Shown here piece after piece: positions 1 through 8,648 of a stretch of 64,000 nt of DNA. Made by a program: the position numbers and the translations under genes. The notes beneath the pieces were generated by a model. It ran no database searches, was not told the DNA's origin, and saw nothing but the letters and a program-made list of their open reading frames with translations. Source of the DNA: Aquidulcibacter paucihalophilus (lineage in GTDB: Bacteria; Pseudomonadota; Alphaproteobacteria; Caulobacterales; Aquidulcibacteraceae); the NCBI RefSeq assembly GCF_002105465.1, contig NZ_NCSQ01000084.1, positions 45,524-109,523 of the forward strand. The letters run 5' to 3'. Numbering within the stretch: the stretch's first letter is position 1; each line of letters begins with the position of its first letter.

Positions 1-188
1 AGCACAGTCACGCCGTCAATCAGGGGCAAACCCAGATCAAGCACGATGACATCATAGGGTTCGGTCTCGCCCAGAAAATGACCTTCTTCGCCATCGGCTG
101 CGACATCAACGGCATAGCCGGAATCTTGCAAAGCGCGCTCGAGCTGACGCCGCAAATCGGGATCATCTTCCACTACCAGACAGCGCAT
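1..188 (-). CDS. Response regulator, receiver domain (5' part only)
   Basis: The first 62 codons of a two-component response regulator are visible; the gene runs off the left edge of the window. The N-terminus has the acidic pocket pair D8/D9 of a receiver domain, and the phosphoacceptor is D51 in the stretch VIVLDLGLPLIDG. The spacing and LGLPxxDG wording are typical of OmpR/PhoP-class regulators, but the DNA-binding domain is not in the window, so the class is an inference. It lies head to tail with a small PepSY protein, a pairing commonly seen with OmpR-type systems in proteobacteria. The start is the ATG read from 188 downward. Confidence 0.85.
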   Translation of the reverse strand, partial: MRCLVVEDDPDLRRQLERALQDSGYAVDVAADGEEGHFLGETEPYDVIVLDLGLPLIDGVTV

Positions 189-255
189 GCACTCTACTCC
201 CTCTCCTGACCACATCCCGCCTGTCCGCGACGGCGAACTTCGGTAATGTGATAAA

Positions 256-606
256 CTAGCCTTGGCGACCAACAATCTGACCAGATTGGGCATCGACTTT
301 GAAGATCATGATGCGGCCCCGCGAGGCCTGCCAACGCACAATATAAAAGGGACGCCCATTTTCGGTCACGAGTTGCGTATCAAGCTGATGGCCGGGTTCA
401 ATGGCGTTTATCATCTCTAAGACCTGGATGAGGGGGACGTTTTGGCTGGCCAGTTGAAAGAGGCCACCATGACGCCCATCTGCCCGGAACACCAAGCCTG
501 TGGGGCTTGAAGGTGCCGCAGAGACCCGTCCTGCTTGCGCAGGCCCCACCAGACTGAGGCTGGCTAAGAGAGACGAGCTCAACAAGAGGGCGATCAGCTT
601 TTTCAT
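256..606 (-). CDS. Secreted PepSY-domain protein
   Basis: This 116-residue protein begins with a clear signal peptide (MKKLIALLL, hydrophobic core, AQA cleavage site near residue 25). The rest is one PepSY-like domain: a helix with VLEMINAIEPGHQL, then two strands ending in FKVDAQSGQIVG. PepSY domains are small periplasmic modules thought to inhibit proteases or sense signals. The open frame extends to 669, but the internal ATG at 606 is preferred because it places the signal peptide at the very N-terminus. It lies upstream of, and on the same strand as, the response regulator at the window edge, so it may belong to that system. Confidence 0.75.
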   Translation of the reverse strand: MKKLIALLLSSSLLASLSLVGPAQAGRVSAAPSSPTGLVFRADGRHGGLFQLASQNVPLIQVLEMINAIEPGHQLDTQLVTENGRPFYIVRWQASRGRIMIFKVDAQSGQIVGRQG

Positions 607-746
607 AGGGCCAAGATTACACGTATGGTTCTGAACGTGGACTAAACGCGATCGATCCGTTTCGTTCATAGAGGAGGCCGATCCCTGTTACTTTACCCGC
701 ACTCTTGAGGCTGTAACAATGCGGTAACGATACAAAAAACACTCGA

Positions 747-1487
747 TTATAGTGCTGAAGGCTGCAATCGGGCCGCTTTCGCCCAATCATAAGCAGCTGT
801 CACAAATGCTTGAAACAGCGCCGCAGCGTCAGGGGTCTCCTCAATCAGCCGCTCTGGATGCCATTGCACCCCCATCACAAAGCGGCGATCTGGCCGTTCA
901 ATGGCCTCTACCAGGCCGTCATCAGAATAAGCTGAGATCACGACTTGATCGCTAATCTCCACCAGAGCTTCGCGGTGGAAACTATTCACGTGAAAATGGT
1001 TGAGGCCAGTAATGGTATGAAGCTTGGTGCCGCCGGTGACCTTTACGCCATGGCGGGTTGTCCGGTCATCATGGGCAATGCTGCCATCGGTATAGGATTT
1101 TGCATCCCCGCTCATTCGACATCCCGATAGGCATCCGAGCATTTGCATGCCATTACAAATACCAAAATAAGGTCGATCTTCTGCCAAGAATGCTTCAACC
1201 AATGCCCGCTCGATCGCAAAGCGGTCTGATTGGGGCGCATAGCTTTCTTGTCCATGGACATACCATTCGGAAGGGAATTTGATCCGCGCGCCGGTCGACA
1301 TCAAGCCCGCACACTGCTGGCGCGCAAACTCGAGAGAATCCGCAGCATAGGGCAACCCCACAGCCACACCGCCAGCTTTCTCAATGGCCTTAAAATAGCT
1401 CTTGCCTGTGTCATAGGACGCGCCGCCTTGGCTGGTGTTTTCGTCCAGAATGATGCCGATGATTGGTTTATCGCCTAAAAGTCCCAT
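747..1487 (-). CDS. Class I glutamine amidotransferase-like, gamma-glutamyl-GABA hydrolase family (peptidase C26)
   Basis: The protein of 246 residues is a class I glutamine-amidotransferase fold of the C26 family, whose members hydrolyse gamma-glutamyl amide bonds. The nucleophile is C111 in the elbow FGICNGMQ, and the His/Glu of the triad sit in GVQWHPERL. The elbow has Asn where most relatives (including the second copy at 61303) have Arg after Cys. The open frame reaches 1544, but the ATG at 1487 has an AAGGA Shine-Dalgarno nine bases upstream and removes a non-homologous extension that would overlap the DnaJ gene. It follows that gene closely on the same strand. The substrate cannot be told from sequence. 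Confidence 0.75.
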   Translation of the reverse strand: MGLLGDKPIIGIILDENTSQGGASYDTGKSYFKAIEKAGGVAVGLPYAADSLEFARQQCAGLMSTGARIKFPSEWYVHGQESYAPQSDRFAIERALVEAFLAEDRPYFGICNGMQMLGCLSGCRMSGDAKSYTDGSIAHDDRTTRHGVKVTGGTKLHTITGLNHFHVNSFHREALVEISDQVVISAYSDDGLVEAIERPDRRFVMGVQWHPERLIEETPDAAALFQAFVTAAYDWAKAARLQPSAL

Positions 1488-1510
1488 AGCCCTATATCCT
1501 TCGCCCAAGG

Positions 1511-2452
1511 CTAGCGCTTTGGAGGCTCGTCGCGACGAGACCAAGTGGCCAAAAGCGCCTTCAATTCCGCATTGTCACCCTCAGGCAGGCCCAAGATCAA
1601 GCGGATAAACAAGTCCCCAGGTGCGCCGGGTCGTGCCACACCCTTGCCTTTTAGGCGCAGGATTGTACCGGAATTTGCATTAGGTGGGATGGTGAGCGAG
1701 ACGGTGGCATTGGGAATGGTTGCCTCAACGCGTCCACCTTCAAGAATTTCGCTCAAGGAAACGGGCAGGTCCATCCGCACATCATCGCCGTCGCGTTGAA
1801 ATACGGGATGGGGTTTGACCGTGACAGTCACCATCAGATCGCCAGCGGGCATGCCACCTTGGCCTGGACCCCCTTGGCCGCGCAATCGAAGGGTCCGACC
1901 TGTTTCAACCCCAGCAGGGATCGACACGTCAATTGTCCGATCACCAACCTTCACCCGTTGTTTGGTCCCAGCGATTGCCTCTTCAAAGTCAATTTTGATG
2001 GTAGCCTGAATATCTTGTCCTTTGGTCCCGGCTTGAAAGCCTGGGCGCGGGCCGCCGCGCGCGCCAAAGGCAGCACCAAACAAGTCGCCAAACATATCTT
2101 CAAATTCGGGTTGCCCCGGTCCCGTAGCCCGACGCCCAGCCCCACCAAACGGCCCGCCAGGACCAAACGGGTCGCCACCGCCAAACGGACCGCGCGAACC
2201 GCCACCGCCAAAGCCAGCAAATTTTGGATTGCCATCGGCATCAATCTCGCCGCGATCATATCTTGCCTTGCGGTCTGGATCATCGAGGAAAGTAAAGGCG
2301 GCCGAGACGCGTTTAAAGCGCTCTTCTGCGGCCTTATTGTTTGGATTAGCGTCCGGATGCAATTCCTTGGCGAGCTTACGATAAGCTTTTCGAACCTCGG
2401 CAAATGGGGCTCCGCGTTGAACGCCAAGCACTGCATAAGGTTCTTCTGCCAC
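1511..2452 (-). CDS. DnaJ-class B (CbpA/DjlA-like) co-chaperone
   Basis: This 313-residue protein has an N-terminal J domain (residues 1-65) with the HPD motif at 32-34, which stimulates Hsp70 ATPase activity. A Gly/Phe-rich linker follows (about 78-140), then two beta-barrel substrate-binding domains (about 150-300). The Cys-rich zinc finger of classical DnaJ is absent, so it is a class B/CbpA-type co-chaperone. The start is a GTG at 2452 with AGGAGAT seven bases upstream. The amidotransferase gene follows, with its start about 23 bases beyond the DnaJ stop. Confidence 0.85.
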   Translation of the reverse strand: MAEEPYAVLGVQRGAPFAEVRKAYRKLAKELHPDANPNNKAAEERFKRVSAAFTFLDDPDRKARYDRGEIDADGNPKFAGFGGGGSRGPFGGGDPFGPGGPFGGAGRRATGPGQPEFEDMFGDLFGAAFGARGGPRPGFQAGTKGQDIQATIKIDFEEAIAGTKQRVKVGDRTIDVSIPAGVETGRTLRLRGQGGPGQGGMPAGDLMVTVTVKPHPVFQRDGDDVRMDLPVSLSEILEGGRVEATIPNATVSLTIPPNANSGTILRLKGKGVARPGAPGDLFIRLILGLPEGDNAELKALLATWSRRDEPPKR

Positions 2453-2546
2453 GTCTTGATCTCCTGAAGTCCTGCAACATTAACCGCCCTGCCCCAATGC
2501 TTCTCACGGGGGCAGTCCGTTTTCTCAACAGGTGACTTAGGCGCTC

Positions 2547-4004
2547 TCAACTTGCGGCGAAAGGGGGGCTAGCGATTGAGTTGCACGCCGACACATTCCT
2601 CCAGTGGATAGCCCAGGCGACCGGCGGGCCCGCGCTGACAAATGGAAACGGTGATTTGGGTCTGTTGCCCTCCAAAATCGGCCAGCTCATCGCTGGCTGG
2701 ATAGAGGTAAGATGGCCCCTCAACCTCATTTTCCCGCCCTGATTGGCTTCGGCGACAATCATATTGGCGCGGAAGTGCTCATAGGCACCGGCAACGCGCG
2801 CAGCCCAGTCAACCGGCTGCAAGCGTTGCTCAGAAAGGTCCGCTAGAATGATCGCGCGACGGCTAAGCCCGACCCCGGATGCGGCAGCCACTATGATTCC
2901 GCAGGTATCGGCATTGGCCCCCGCACCGACAGGTGGGTCCACAGCAACGACGATACGATCAAACTCGCCATCCAACTGAAGGGCACGCGCCTCGGCCATT
3001 TGCGTGCGCGTCCACAATGCGCCTTCGGGGTCTTCAACCAATTCGCCGTCGAGTTCTTGCCGCGCCCAAACCGAACCATGCCAACGCGCGGCTAGATCTT
3101 CGACAAATCCATGGGTGAGAAATTGCCGATTATCATGGGTGGCAGAGCGCGTGATCGCGCAGGTCGGATCAGCAAAAAGGTTTTTGAGAGCCGGGATGGG
3201 TCGAGGTGTAGTCGATAGAACCAATTGCGGGTCTGCGCCTAAGCGCAAAGCTGGTCTCAAGGTTGAAAACACCGCATCGGGCTTTGGCCAAGCGGCCATT
3301 TCATCGCCCCACGCGCCGTCAAATTGCGGCCCACGCAGACTATCGGGGTCTTCAGCAGAGAAGAGGAGCGCATAGCCGCCATTGGGCCACACCAAGCGAC
3401 GGCGCGACACGTCAAACCGAGGTCGCTCATGCGGACTTGCAATGGCTTGTAGGCCCGATTGACCTTCGATCATCACATCGCGCACATCGGCAAACGTGGG
3501 ACCAATCAAAGCCATGCGAGAGCAAAGGGCGTTTTCCATCTGCTCACGCACCCACTCGGCAGCAGAGCGCGTCTTGCCTGAGCCACGTCCGCCAAGAATG
3601 AGCCAAGTCCGCCATGCTTGGACGGGCGACAGCTGGCTGTTGCGCGCCCAAAAGGGCCAAAATCTGTGTAAGTGGGCGGCTTGTGCTTGATTGATTCCCG
3701 CGACAAATCGGTGCCGTCGATCTTCGGGCAGGCTGACAACCTCGCTGAAACGCCAGCGAAATGTCGTTCGCTGTGAGAAGGGCCAGGTGGGGCGGCTGAT
3801 CGGCTTGCCTGTCACGTTGCATGTCTTTCTCCAAGCGCGCCAAAACGCGCGGGTCGTTGGTAGCGAAGACAAGGATGAGGCACGGCGCGTATCGGTCTGA
3901 GAGAAAGCGAGAAAAAACCGGGCGCCAAACAGCCAATGGCCCGAAAAATCGGCCCTTTTGACTGGCTCAGATAAGGATTTCTTCAGGGATAAAGCTTGAC
4001 CCAT
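2547..4004 (-). pseudogene. Degenerate phage/GTA-type large terminase (DNA-packaging ATPase), truncated and fused
   Basis: The open frame carries a terminase large-subunit ATPase of the kind found in gene transfer agents. The Walker A is GGRGSGKT (near 3570), a Walker-B/DE box is in FDGAWGDEMAAW, and the start of the nuclease domain reads RIVVAVDPPVG. Homology begins only near 3750. The upstream 85 residues are Trp/Arg-rich and look out of frame, and I see no good start codon close to the true N-terminus. At the 3' end the protein is recognisable up to EANQGG (about 2730). There the nuclease domain breaks off, and a coherent 55-residue reading in another frame takes over and ends at a TAG at 2569-2571. 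No portal, capsid or tail gene adjoins. I call it a deleted remnant. Confidence 0.7.
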
Positions 4005-4057
4005 GGGGCGGATCAGCGGCGTTCTCTGACCTCATTTAATGGACGGGTTTCAGGCTG

Positions 4058-6073
4058 ATGCAGGGCGTCTTTCGCGCGGACCTTTTGGAGCGCAAAGCCA
4101 AAATCAGAGCCTATCATATGCGCCTACTGACCATTCTGGCAGTGTGCGTAATCGTCCTCATTTGCCTGACAACCTACGCAACCTGGCGGCACTTTTTCTC
4201 GGATTTGCCAAAGATTGCCTCTAACGAAGAAATATGGACCGCCAATCGCCGGACAAGTCTGGAGATGGTCGATGCCAATGGCGAGACGATCACCATCCGC
4301 GGGCCGCGCTATGGCCGCAAAGTCAGTGTCGATGCCCTGCCTGCCCACGTATTACAGGCCTTCTTGGCCGTTGAAGATGCCCGCTTCTTTGAACATGGTG
4401 GTGTGGATCTATGGTCAATCGGTCGGGCCGTGTTTGAGAATATGACGGCAGGCCACACTGTGCAGGGGGCCTCAACCATTACCCAGCAATTGGTCAAAAA
4501 CGTCTATCTGAGCCCAGAGCAGACCTTTAAGCGCAAGTTGCAGGAAATGGTGCTGGCCTGGCAGATCGACAGCCGACTGACCAAGAAGCAAATCCTCGAA
4601 ATCTATCTCAATCGGATCTATTTTGGTCAGAATGCTTATGGGATTGACGCGGCCGCGTGGCGCTTCTTTTCAAAGCATCCAAGCAAGTTGACCTTGGCTG
4701 AAGCTGCCATGTTGGCAGGTCTTCCCAAAGCTCCGGGTCGATTGGCGATGGATTTGACCGCCGCGCCGGCGATCGAGCGGCGCGCGGTGGTTTTGCAACG
4801 CATGGCCGCAGCCGGCTTCATCAGCCAAGCCCAAGCCGAAGCCACCATGCGCGAACCAGTGGTCTTGAAAGTCACGCCCGATATTCCAGAAGGCCAGATG
4901 GGCTATGTGATTGATATGGCGCAGAAAGAGGTCGAAAGCGTCGGCAATCAAGTCGCGCCAGACCGTATTTTGCGCCTGACTGTCGATGGCAAAATGCAAG
5001 CCGCAGCCGTGCAGGCGGTGCAGGCCTTGGTCGGTGATGGCACCGGTACCGATGTGACCCAAGCCGCCTTGATAGCCATGGATCGCCAAGGTCGCATTCT
5101 CGCGATTGTTGGTGGCCGTAACTATGATGAGAGCAAATATAATCGCGCCACCATGGCCAAACGCCAACCAGGATCAAGCTTTAAGCCCTTTGTCTATGCA
5201 GCGGCACTCGAAAGAGGCATGACGCCCGATACAGTCCGGGTGGATAAGCCGATTAGTTTTGGCGGCTGGCGGCCGCGCAATTTCAATGGCGGCTATTCGG
5301 GTGCGATGACGCTGTCGACGGCACTCACGCGCTCGGTCAATACGATTGCGGTGCAATTGGCCTCTGAAGTCGGGATAGATCGCTTGATTTTATTGGCCCA
5401 GCGACTGGGCATTGACAGTGAACTGCCGCGCAATCTGTCCATCTCGCTGGGGGCCGGAGAAGTAACGCTCTTGGACATGACCCGCGCCTACGCCACCTTG
5501 GCCAATGATGGGGTGCGGGTGGACCCCTATTTGATCGAACGGATTGATACCACGCGCGGTACGGTGGCCTTTCAGCGCGAGAACAAAGCGCCAGTCCAAG
5601 TCTATGAACCTTTGCGCGCGCGCCAAATGACGGCGATGCTCGCCGACGTGGTCGCCTTTGGAACGGGCAAGCGTGCGCGCCTGCCAGGCGGCCGCGAGGC
5701 CGCGGGCAAGACTGGCACCTCGCAAAACTTCCGCGATGCCTGGTTTGTTGGCTATACGTCTGACATTATTTGCGGTGTCTGGGTTGGCAATGACAGCTCC
5801 AGCCCGATGAATGGCGTCACCGGCGGCACCCTGCCTGCGCTGATCTGGGAAGACTTCATGGCTGCAGCCCATGAGGGCAAGCCTTTGTCCCCGCTACCCA
5901 CGTTGGACGATCTGAAACGGCCAAGCCCCAATACGCTGGCAGCTTTTTATGAAAGCTTGGCCGATATGTTTGCCGCGGCAGGCGGCCAAGATGTCGCAGC
6001 CCTACCCGCTTTACGCAAATTACCCAGTCAGACAGCTGTCGCACCGACGCCGCCCGCCAATCTGGGCCGCTGA
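4058..6073 (+). CDS. Class A penicillin-binding protein (PBP1A-type glycosyltransferase/transpeptidase)
   Basis: This 671-residue bifunctional enzyme polymerises and cross-links peptidoglycan at the periplasmic face. One N-terminal membrane helix lies at residues 22-42. The GT51 domain (about 80-260) has catalytic E106 in EDARFFEHGG plus GASTITQQLVKN and KKQILEIYLNRIYFG. The transpeptidase domain carries S373-S-F-K376, S426-V-N428 and K551-T-G-T. It is shorter than typical PBP1A (about 800 residues) because it lacks the OB-fold insertion, so it resembles the compact PBP1A/2D-type copies common in alphaproteobacteria. A second ATG exists at 4118, which would start just before the membrane helix. 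Confidence 0.92.
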   Translation: MQGVFRADLLERKAKIRAYHMRLLTILAVCVIVLICLTTYATWRHFFSDLPKIASNEEIWTANRRTSLEMVDANGETITIRGPRYGRKVSVDALPAHVLQAFLAVEDARFFEHGGVDLWSIGRAVFENMTAGHTVQGASTITQQLVKNVYLSPEQTFKRKLQEMVLAWQIDSRLTKKQILEIYLNRIYFGQNAYGIDAAAWRFFSKHPSKLTLAEAAMLAGLPKAPGRLAMDLTAAPAIERRAVVLQRMAAAGFISQAQAEATMREPVVLKVTPDIPEGQMGYVIDMAQKEVESVGNQVAPDRILRLTVDGKMQAAAVQAVQALVGDGTGTDVTQAALIAMDRQGRILAIVGGRNYDESKYNRATMAKRQPGSSFKPFVYAAALERGMTPDTVRVDKPISFGGWRPRNFNGGYSGAMTLSTALTRSVNTIAVQLASEVGIDRLILLAQRLGIDSELPRNLSISLGAGEVTLLDMTRAYATLANDGVRVDPYLIERIDTTRGTVAFQRENKAPVQVYEPLRARQMTAMLADVVAFGTGKRARLPGGREAAGKTGTSQNFRDAWFVGYTSDIICGVWVGNDSSSPMNGVTGGTLPALIWEDFMAAAHEGKPLSPLPTLDDLKRPSPNTLAAFYESLADMFAAAGGQDVAALPALRKLPSQTAVAPTPPANLGR

Positions 6074-6075
6074 AA

Positions 6076-7719
6076 TTAGGCGGCCTGACGGGCCGCTAAG
6101 ATCATATCAGACGCTTTCTCAGCAATCATAATCGTTGGGGCATTGGTATTGCCCGAAATGAGACGCGGCATGATGGAAGCATCGACAACACGCAGGCCTT
6201 CCACCCCAATCACTCGCAATTGGGGGTCAACCACGGCCATGGGGTCCCGGCCCATCTTAGCGGTACCAACCGGGTGATAAATGGTAGAGCCGGTTTCACG
6301 GGCATAGGCGAGCAAGTTTTCGTCGCTGACAACACCAGAACCGGGCTCCATTTCTGCTTCGATCAAGCTGGCCAAAGAGGGGGCTTGTGCCATGCGGCGA
6401 CCAATCTTCAGACCCTCGACAATGGTCTGTTGGTCCAAGCTATCGGCCAGATAATTGGGCCAAATGCCTGCATGCTGACTGGGATCAGCCGACTTGATTT
6501 GAATGCGCCCGGTGCTTTCAGGCCGCAATTGGCAGGGCGCGATGGTGAGACCCGGCTGGTCTTCCAACACCATTTTCTGCTCTTCAAACAGCTTCTTCTG
6601 GTCCATGGTGGCTGGCAGAATATGATATTGCACGTCGGGAGTTTCGAGGTCGGGCCGCGTCTTGACGAAGGCGGCAATATGCGCCGCCGAAAGCGTCAAA
6701 AGGCCTTTGCGTTGGAAGAGGAATTTCAAAACCTCGCCCACAAAAGCCAGCCCCTTGGTCATTTCATTGACTGACTTTACCCCCGCTTTCAGGCGATAGC
6801 GCATGCCGACGACATAATGGTCGCGCAGATTTTCGCCGACACCCGGCGCATCCACCTTAACCTCAATGCCATAACGCTTGAGAAGCTCAGCCGGGCCAAT
6901 GCCTGAGAGCTGCAGCAATTGCGGTGAGTTGATCGCTCCACCCGAGAGAATTACCTCTTGCTTGGCTGACGCCGTCAGCAAATCGCCATCGACGGAGAAC
7001 AAGACCCCTGTCGCCCGCTTGCCGTCAAACAAGACCTTATGGGCCAGAGCATAGGTGCGGATGGTCAGATTGGTGCGGTGCTTGATCGGGTTAAGATAGG
7101 CGACAGCCGCTGAACAGCGCATGCCATTCTTGACGGTCAATTGGTAATAGCCAATCCCCTCTTGGTTTTCGCCATTCACATCATCATTGCGCGGAATACC
7201 GGCTTCAACACCCGCCTGAATGACTGCATCAGAGACAGGATGCCTTTGGGTGACATCCGACACATGGAGCGGGCCACCGGTCGCATGGCCCTGCAAGCCA
7301 GAACGTTCTTGGTTTTGCGACTTCAAAAAATAGGGCGCACAATCATCCCAGCCCCAGCCTTCACACCCCAATTGCCGCCAGATATCATAGTCGCGCTGTT
7401 GGCCGCGAATATAGAGCAGGCCGTTGATCGAGCTGGAACCACCCAGCACTTTGCCGCGCGGCCAGATATGTTGACGACCATGGGTGCCGGGATCTTCTTC
7501 CGTCTGATAGAGCCAATTGACCTTGGGGTCCTTCAACGTCTCGGCGTAGCCAACCGGGATATGAATCAAGGGCGAGGTATCCTTCCCACCGGCTTCCAAA
7601 AGCAGCACGCGGATTTTGGGATCAGCAGTGAGGCGATTGGCCAAGACACATCCCGCGCTACCCGCGCCAATGATGATATAGTCATAGGTTTCGCCCGCAG
7701 GCAGATTGGCGTCGCTCAT
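6076..7719 (-). CDS. GMC-family FAD oxidoreductase (choline dehydrogenase-like)
   Basis: The 547-residue protein belongs to the glucose-methanol-choline flavoenzymes, which oxidise alcohols with FAD. The Rossmann motif GAGSAGCVLANRL lies at residues 18-30 and is followed by LLLEAGG. The GMC signature region GGSSSINGLLYIRG is near residue 93, and the catalytic His is in YHPVGTAKMG, with the partner Asn in SGNTNAP near the C-terminus. AGAGGAAA precedes the ATG at 7719. It converges on the penicillin-binding protein gene with only two bases between stops. The substrate is unknown; choline itself is not implied because no betaine genes adjoin. Confidence 0.9.
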   Translation of the reverse strand: MSDANLPAGETYDYIIIGAGSAGCVLANRLTADPKIRVLLLEAGGKDTSPLIHIPVGYAETLKDPKVNWLYQTEEDPGTHGRQHIWPRGKVLGGSSSINGLLYIRGQQRDYDIWRQLGCEGWGWDDCAPYFLKSQNQERSGLQGHATGGPLHVSDVTQRHPVSDAVIQAGVEAGIPRNDDVNGENQEGIGYYQLTVKNGMRCSAAVAYLNPIKHRTNLTIRTYALAHKVLFDGKRATGVLFSVDGDLLTASAKQEVILSGGAINSPQLLQLSGIGPAELLKRYGIEVKVDAPGVGENLRDHYVVGMRYRLKAGVKSVNEMTKGLAFVGEVLKFLFQRKGLLTLSAAHIAAFVKTRPDLETPDVQYHILPATMDQKKLFEEQKMVLEDQPGLTIAPCQLRPESTGRIQIKSADPSQHAGIWPNYLADSLDQQTIVEGLKIGRRMAQAPSLASLIEAEMEPGSGVVSDENLLAYARETGSTIYHPVGTAKMGRDPMAVVDPQLRVIGVEGLRVVDASIMPRLISGNTNAPTIMIAEKASDMILAARQAA

Positions 7720-7818
7720 CCAAGTTTCCTCTGTTTTTGCTTTGATTTGCCGCTAGCTTAGTCGAGACGATGTCAAAGAAAAGCGGTTTGTGGGCATTGG
7801 GTGAAAAAATGACACTGC

Positions 7819-7882
7819 CGTCAACATGACGTTAGGTAAACTTTGGGCTTGACGTAACGGAAATCTCCCGTATTTGTTATAA
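7819..7882 (+). promoter_or_regulatory. Possible promoter/operator of the TonB-like gene
   Basis: A TTGACG box at 7849-7854 is followed by TATTTG at 7871-7876 (16-base spacer) or TTATAA at 7877-7882 (22 bases). Just upstream a 13-base palindrome CGTCA-ACA-TGACG spans 7819-7831, and the word TGACGT recurs at 7827 and 7850, 23 bases apart. This could be a regulator site overlapping the -35 box. This is pattern reading only. Confidence 0.3.
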
Positions 7883-7931
7883 CACTGGCCAGCAAATCAG
7901 CTGCTCAGCTCCAATTTTAGGAGACAACGCC

Positions 7932-8648
7932 ATGAAACAGCCCGATGCCCTCGCATCCCCAACTCAAAAAATGCTGTACCGAACCGCCGCCCTCACGGGG
8001 TCAGGCATCTTGTGGCTTGGCCTTGGCTATCTTGCGCTAACCTACGTGCCGACCATGCAAAAGCTGCAAGCGCCTGAACCACCCCCCATCGATATGGCGC
8101 GCCCTGACCCTCCAAAACCCATCATCCCGCCTAGGCCGGAACCAGATCGGCCCGTCAAAAGCCAACACGCCCAACACACCCCGGACCCTGCTGCTCCCCT
8201 AACAGAAAGGCCCACGACTGAAGTTGTGCCGCTCGGCCCAGTCGAAAGCCTAACGATTGGCGGCATCCAAGATGGGCCATTGGCCTTCTCGGGTGGGACA
8301 GAGACACTTGGGCAAACGATTGATCCCTTGCCGACAGAGGTAAAACCACAGACCCCGCCTGCCCCACCCCTTGTTATTAATCCAGTCCGTCAAGCTGGGG
8401 CTAATCCGGTATTTCCGCGCAAAGCGCTCGACCGCGAGATATCGGGCGAAGTGACGTTGAGCTTTACCGTCACGGCCGAAGGCAAAGTCGCCAATCTGAT
8501 GGTGACCCATGAGGCACCAAAGGGCTATGGTTTTGCCGAAGCGGCGCGCAGAGCGGTGGAAGCTTGGACCTTCCAGCCCCAAACCATCGACGGGATCGCA
8601 GTTGCCTATCCCGCCCGTTATACAATCAGCTTTAAGCTGGAAGACTAA
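7932..8648 (+). CDS. TonB-like energy transducer
   Basis: This 238-residue protein has the TonB layout. A single N-terminal membrane helix at about residues 20-40 is followed by a Pro-rich periplasmic linker with many Pro-Pro and Pro-Lys pairs (48-150). The C-terminal TonB domain (about 160-238) contains GEVTLSFTVTAEGKVANL and ends with YTISFKLE. Such proteins pass proton-motive energy from ExbB/ExbD to outer-membrane receptors; no exbBD lies nearby. AGGAG at 7919-7923 precedes the ATG. Its last four bases overlap the stop of the convergent serine hydrolase gene. Confidence 0.85.
   Translation: MKQPDALASPTQKMLYRTAALTGSGILWLGLGYLALTYVPTMQKLQAPEPPPIDMARPDPPKPIIPPRPEPDRPVKSQHAQHTPDPAAPLTERPTTEVVPLGPVESLTIGGIQDGPLAFSGGTETLGQTIDPLPTEVKPQTPPAPPLVINPVRQAGANPVFPRKALDREISGEVTLSFTVTAEGKVANLMVTHEAPKGYGFAEAARRAVEAWTFQPQTIDGIAVAYPARYTISFKLED

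Noticed and set aside
1796..2550. Long open frames on both strands across the DnaJ gene (223 and 199 residues)
   Set aside because: They are shadows of the DnaJ coding sequence; the J domain, HPD motif and ribosome site support only the 313-residue frame.
3506..3936. Alternative minus-strand frames across the terminase N-terminus
   Set aside because: Neither shows terminase motifs; the true upstream N-terminus of the relic cannot be placed, so only one pseudogene is reported.
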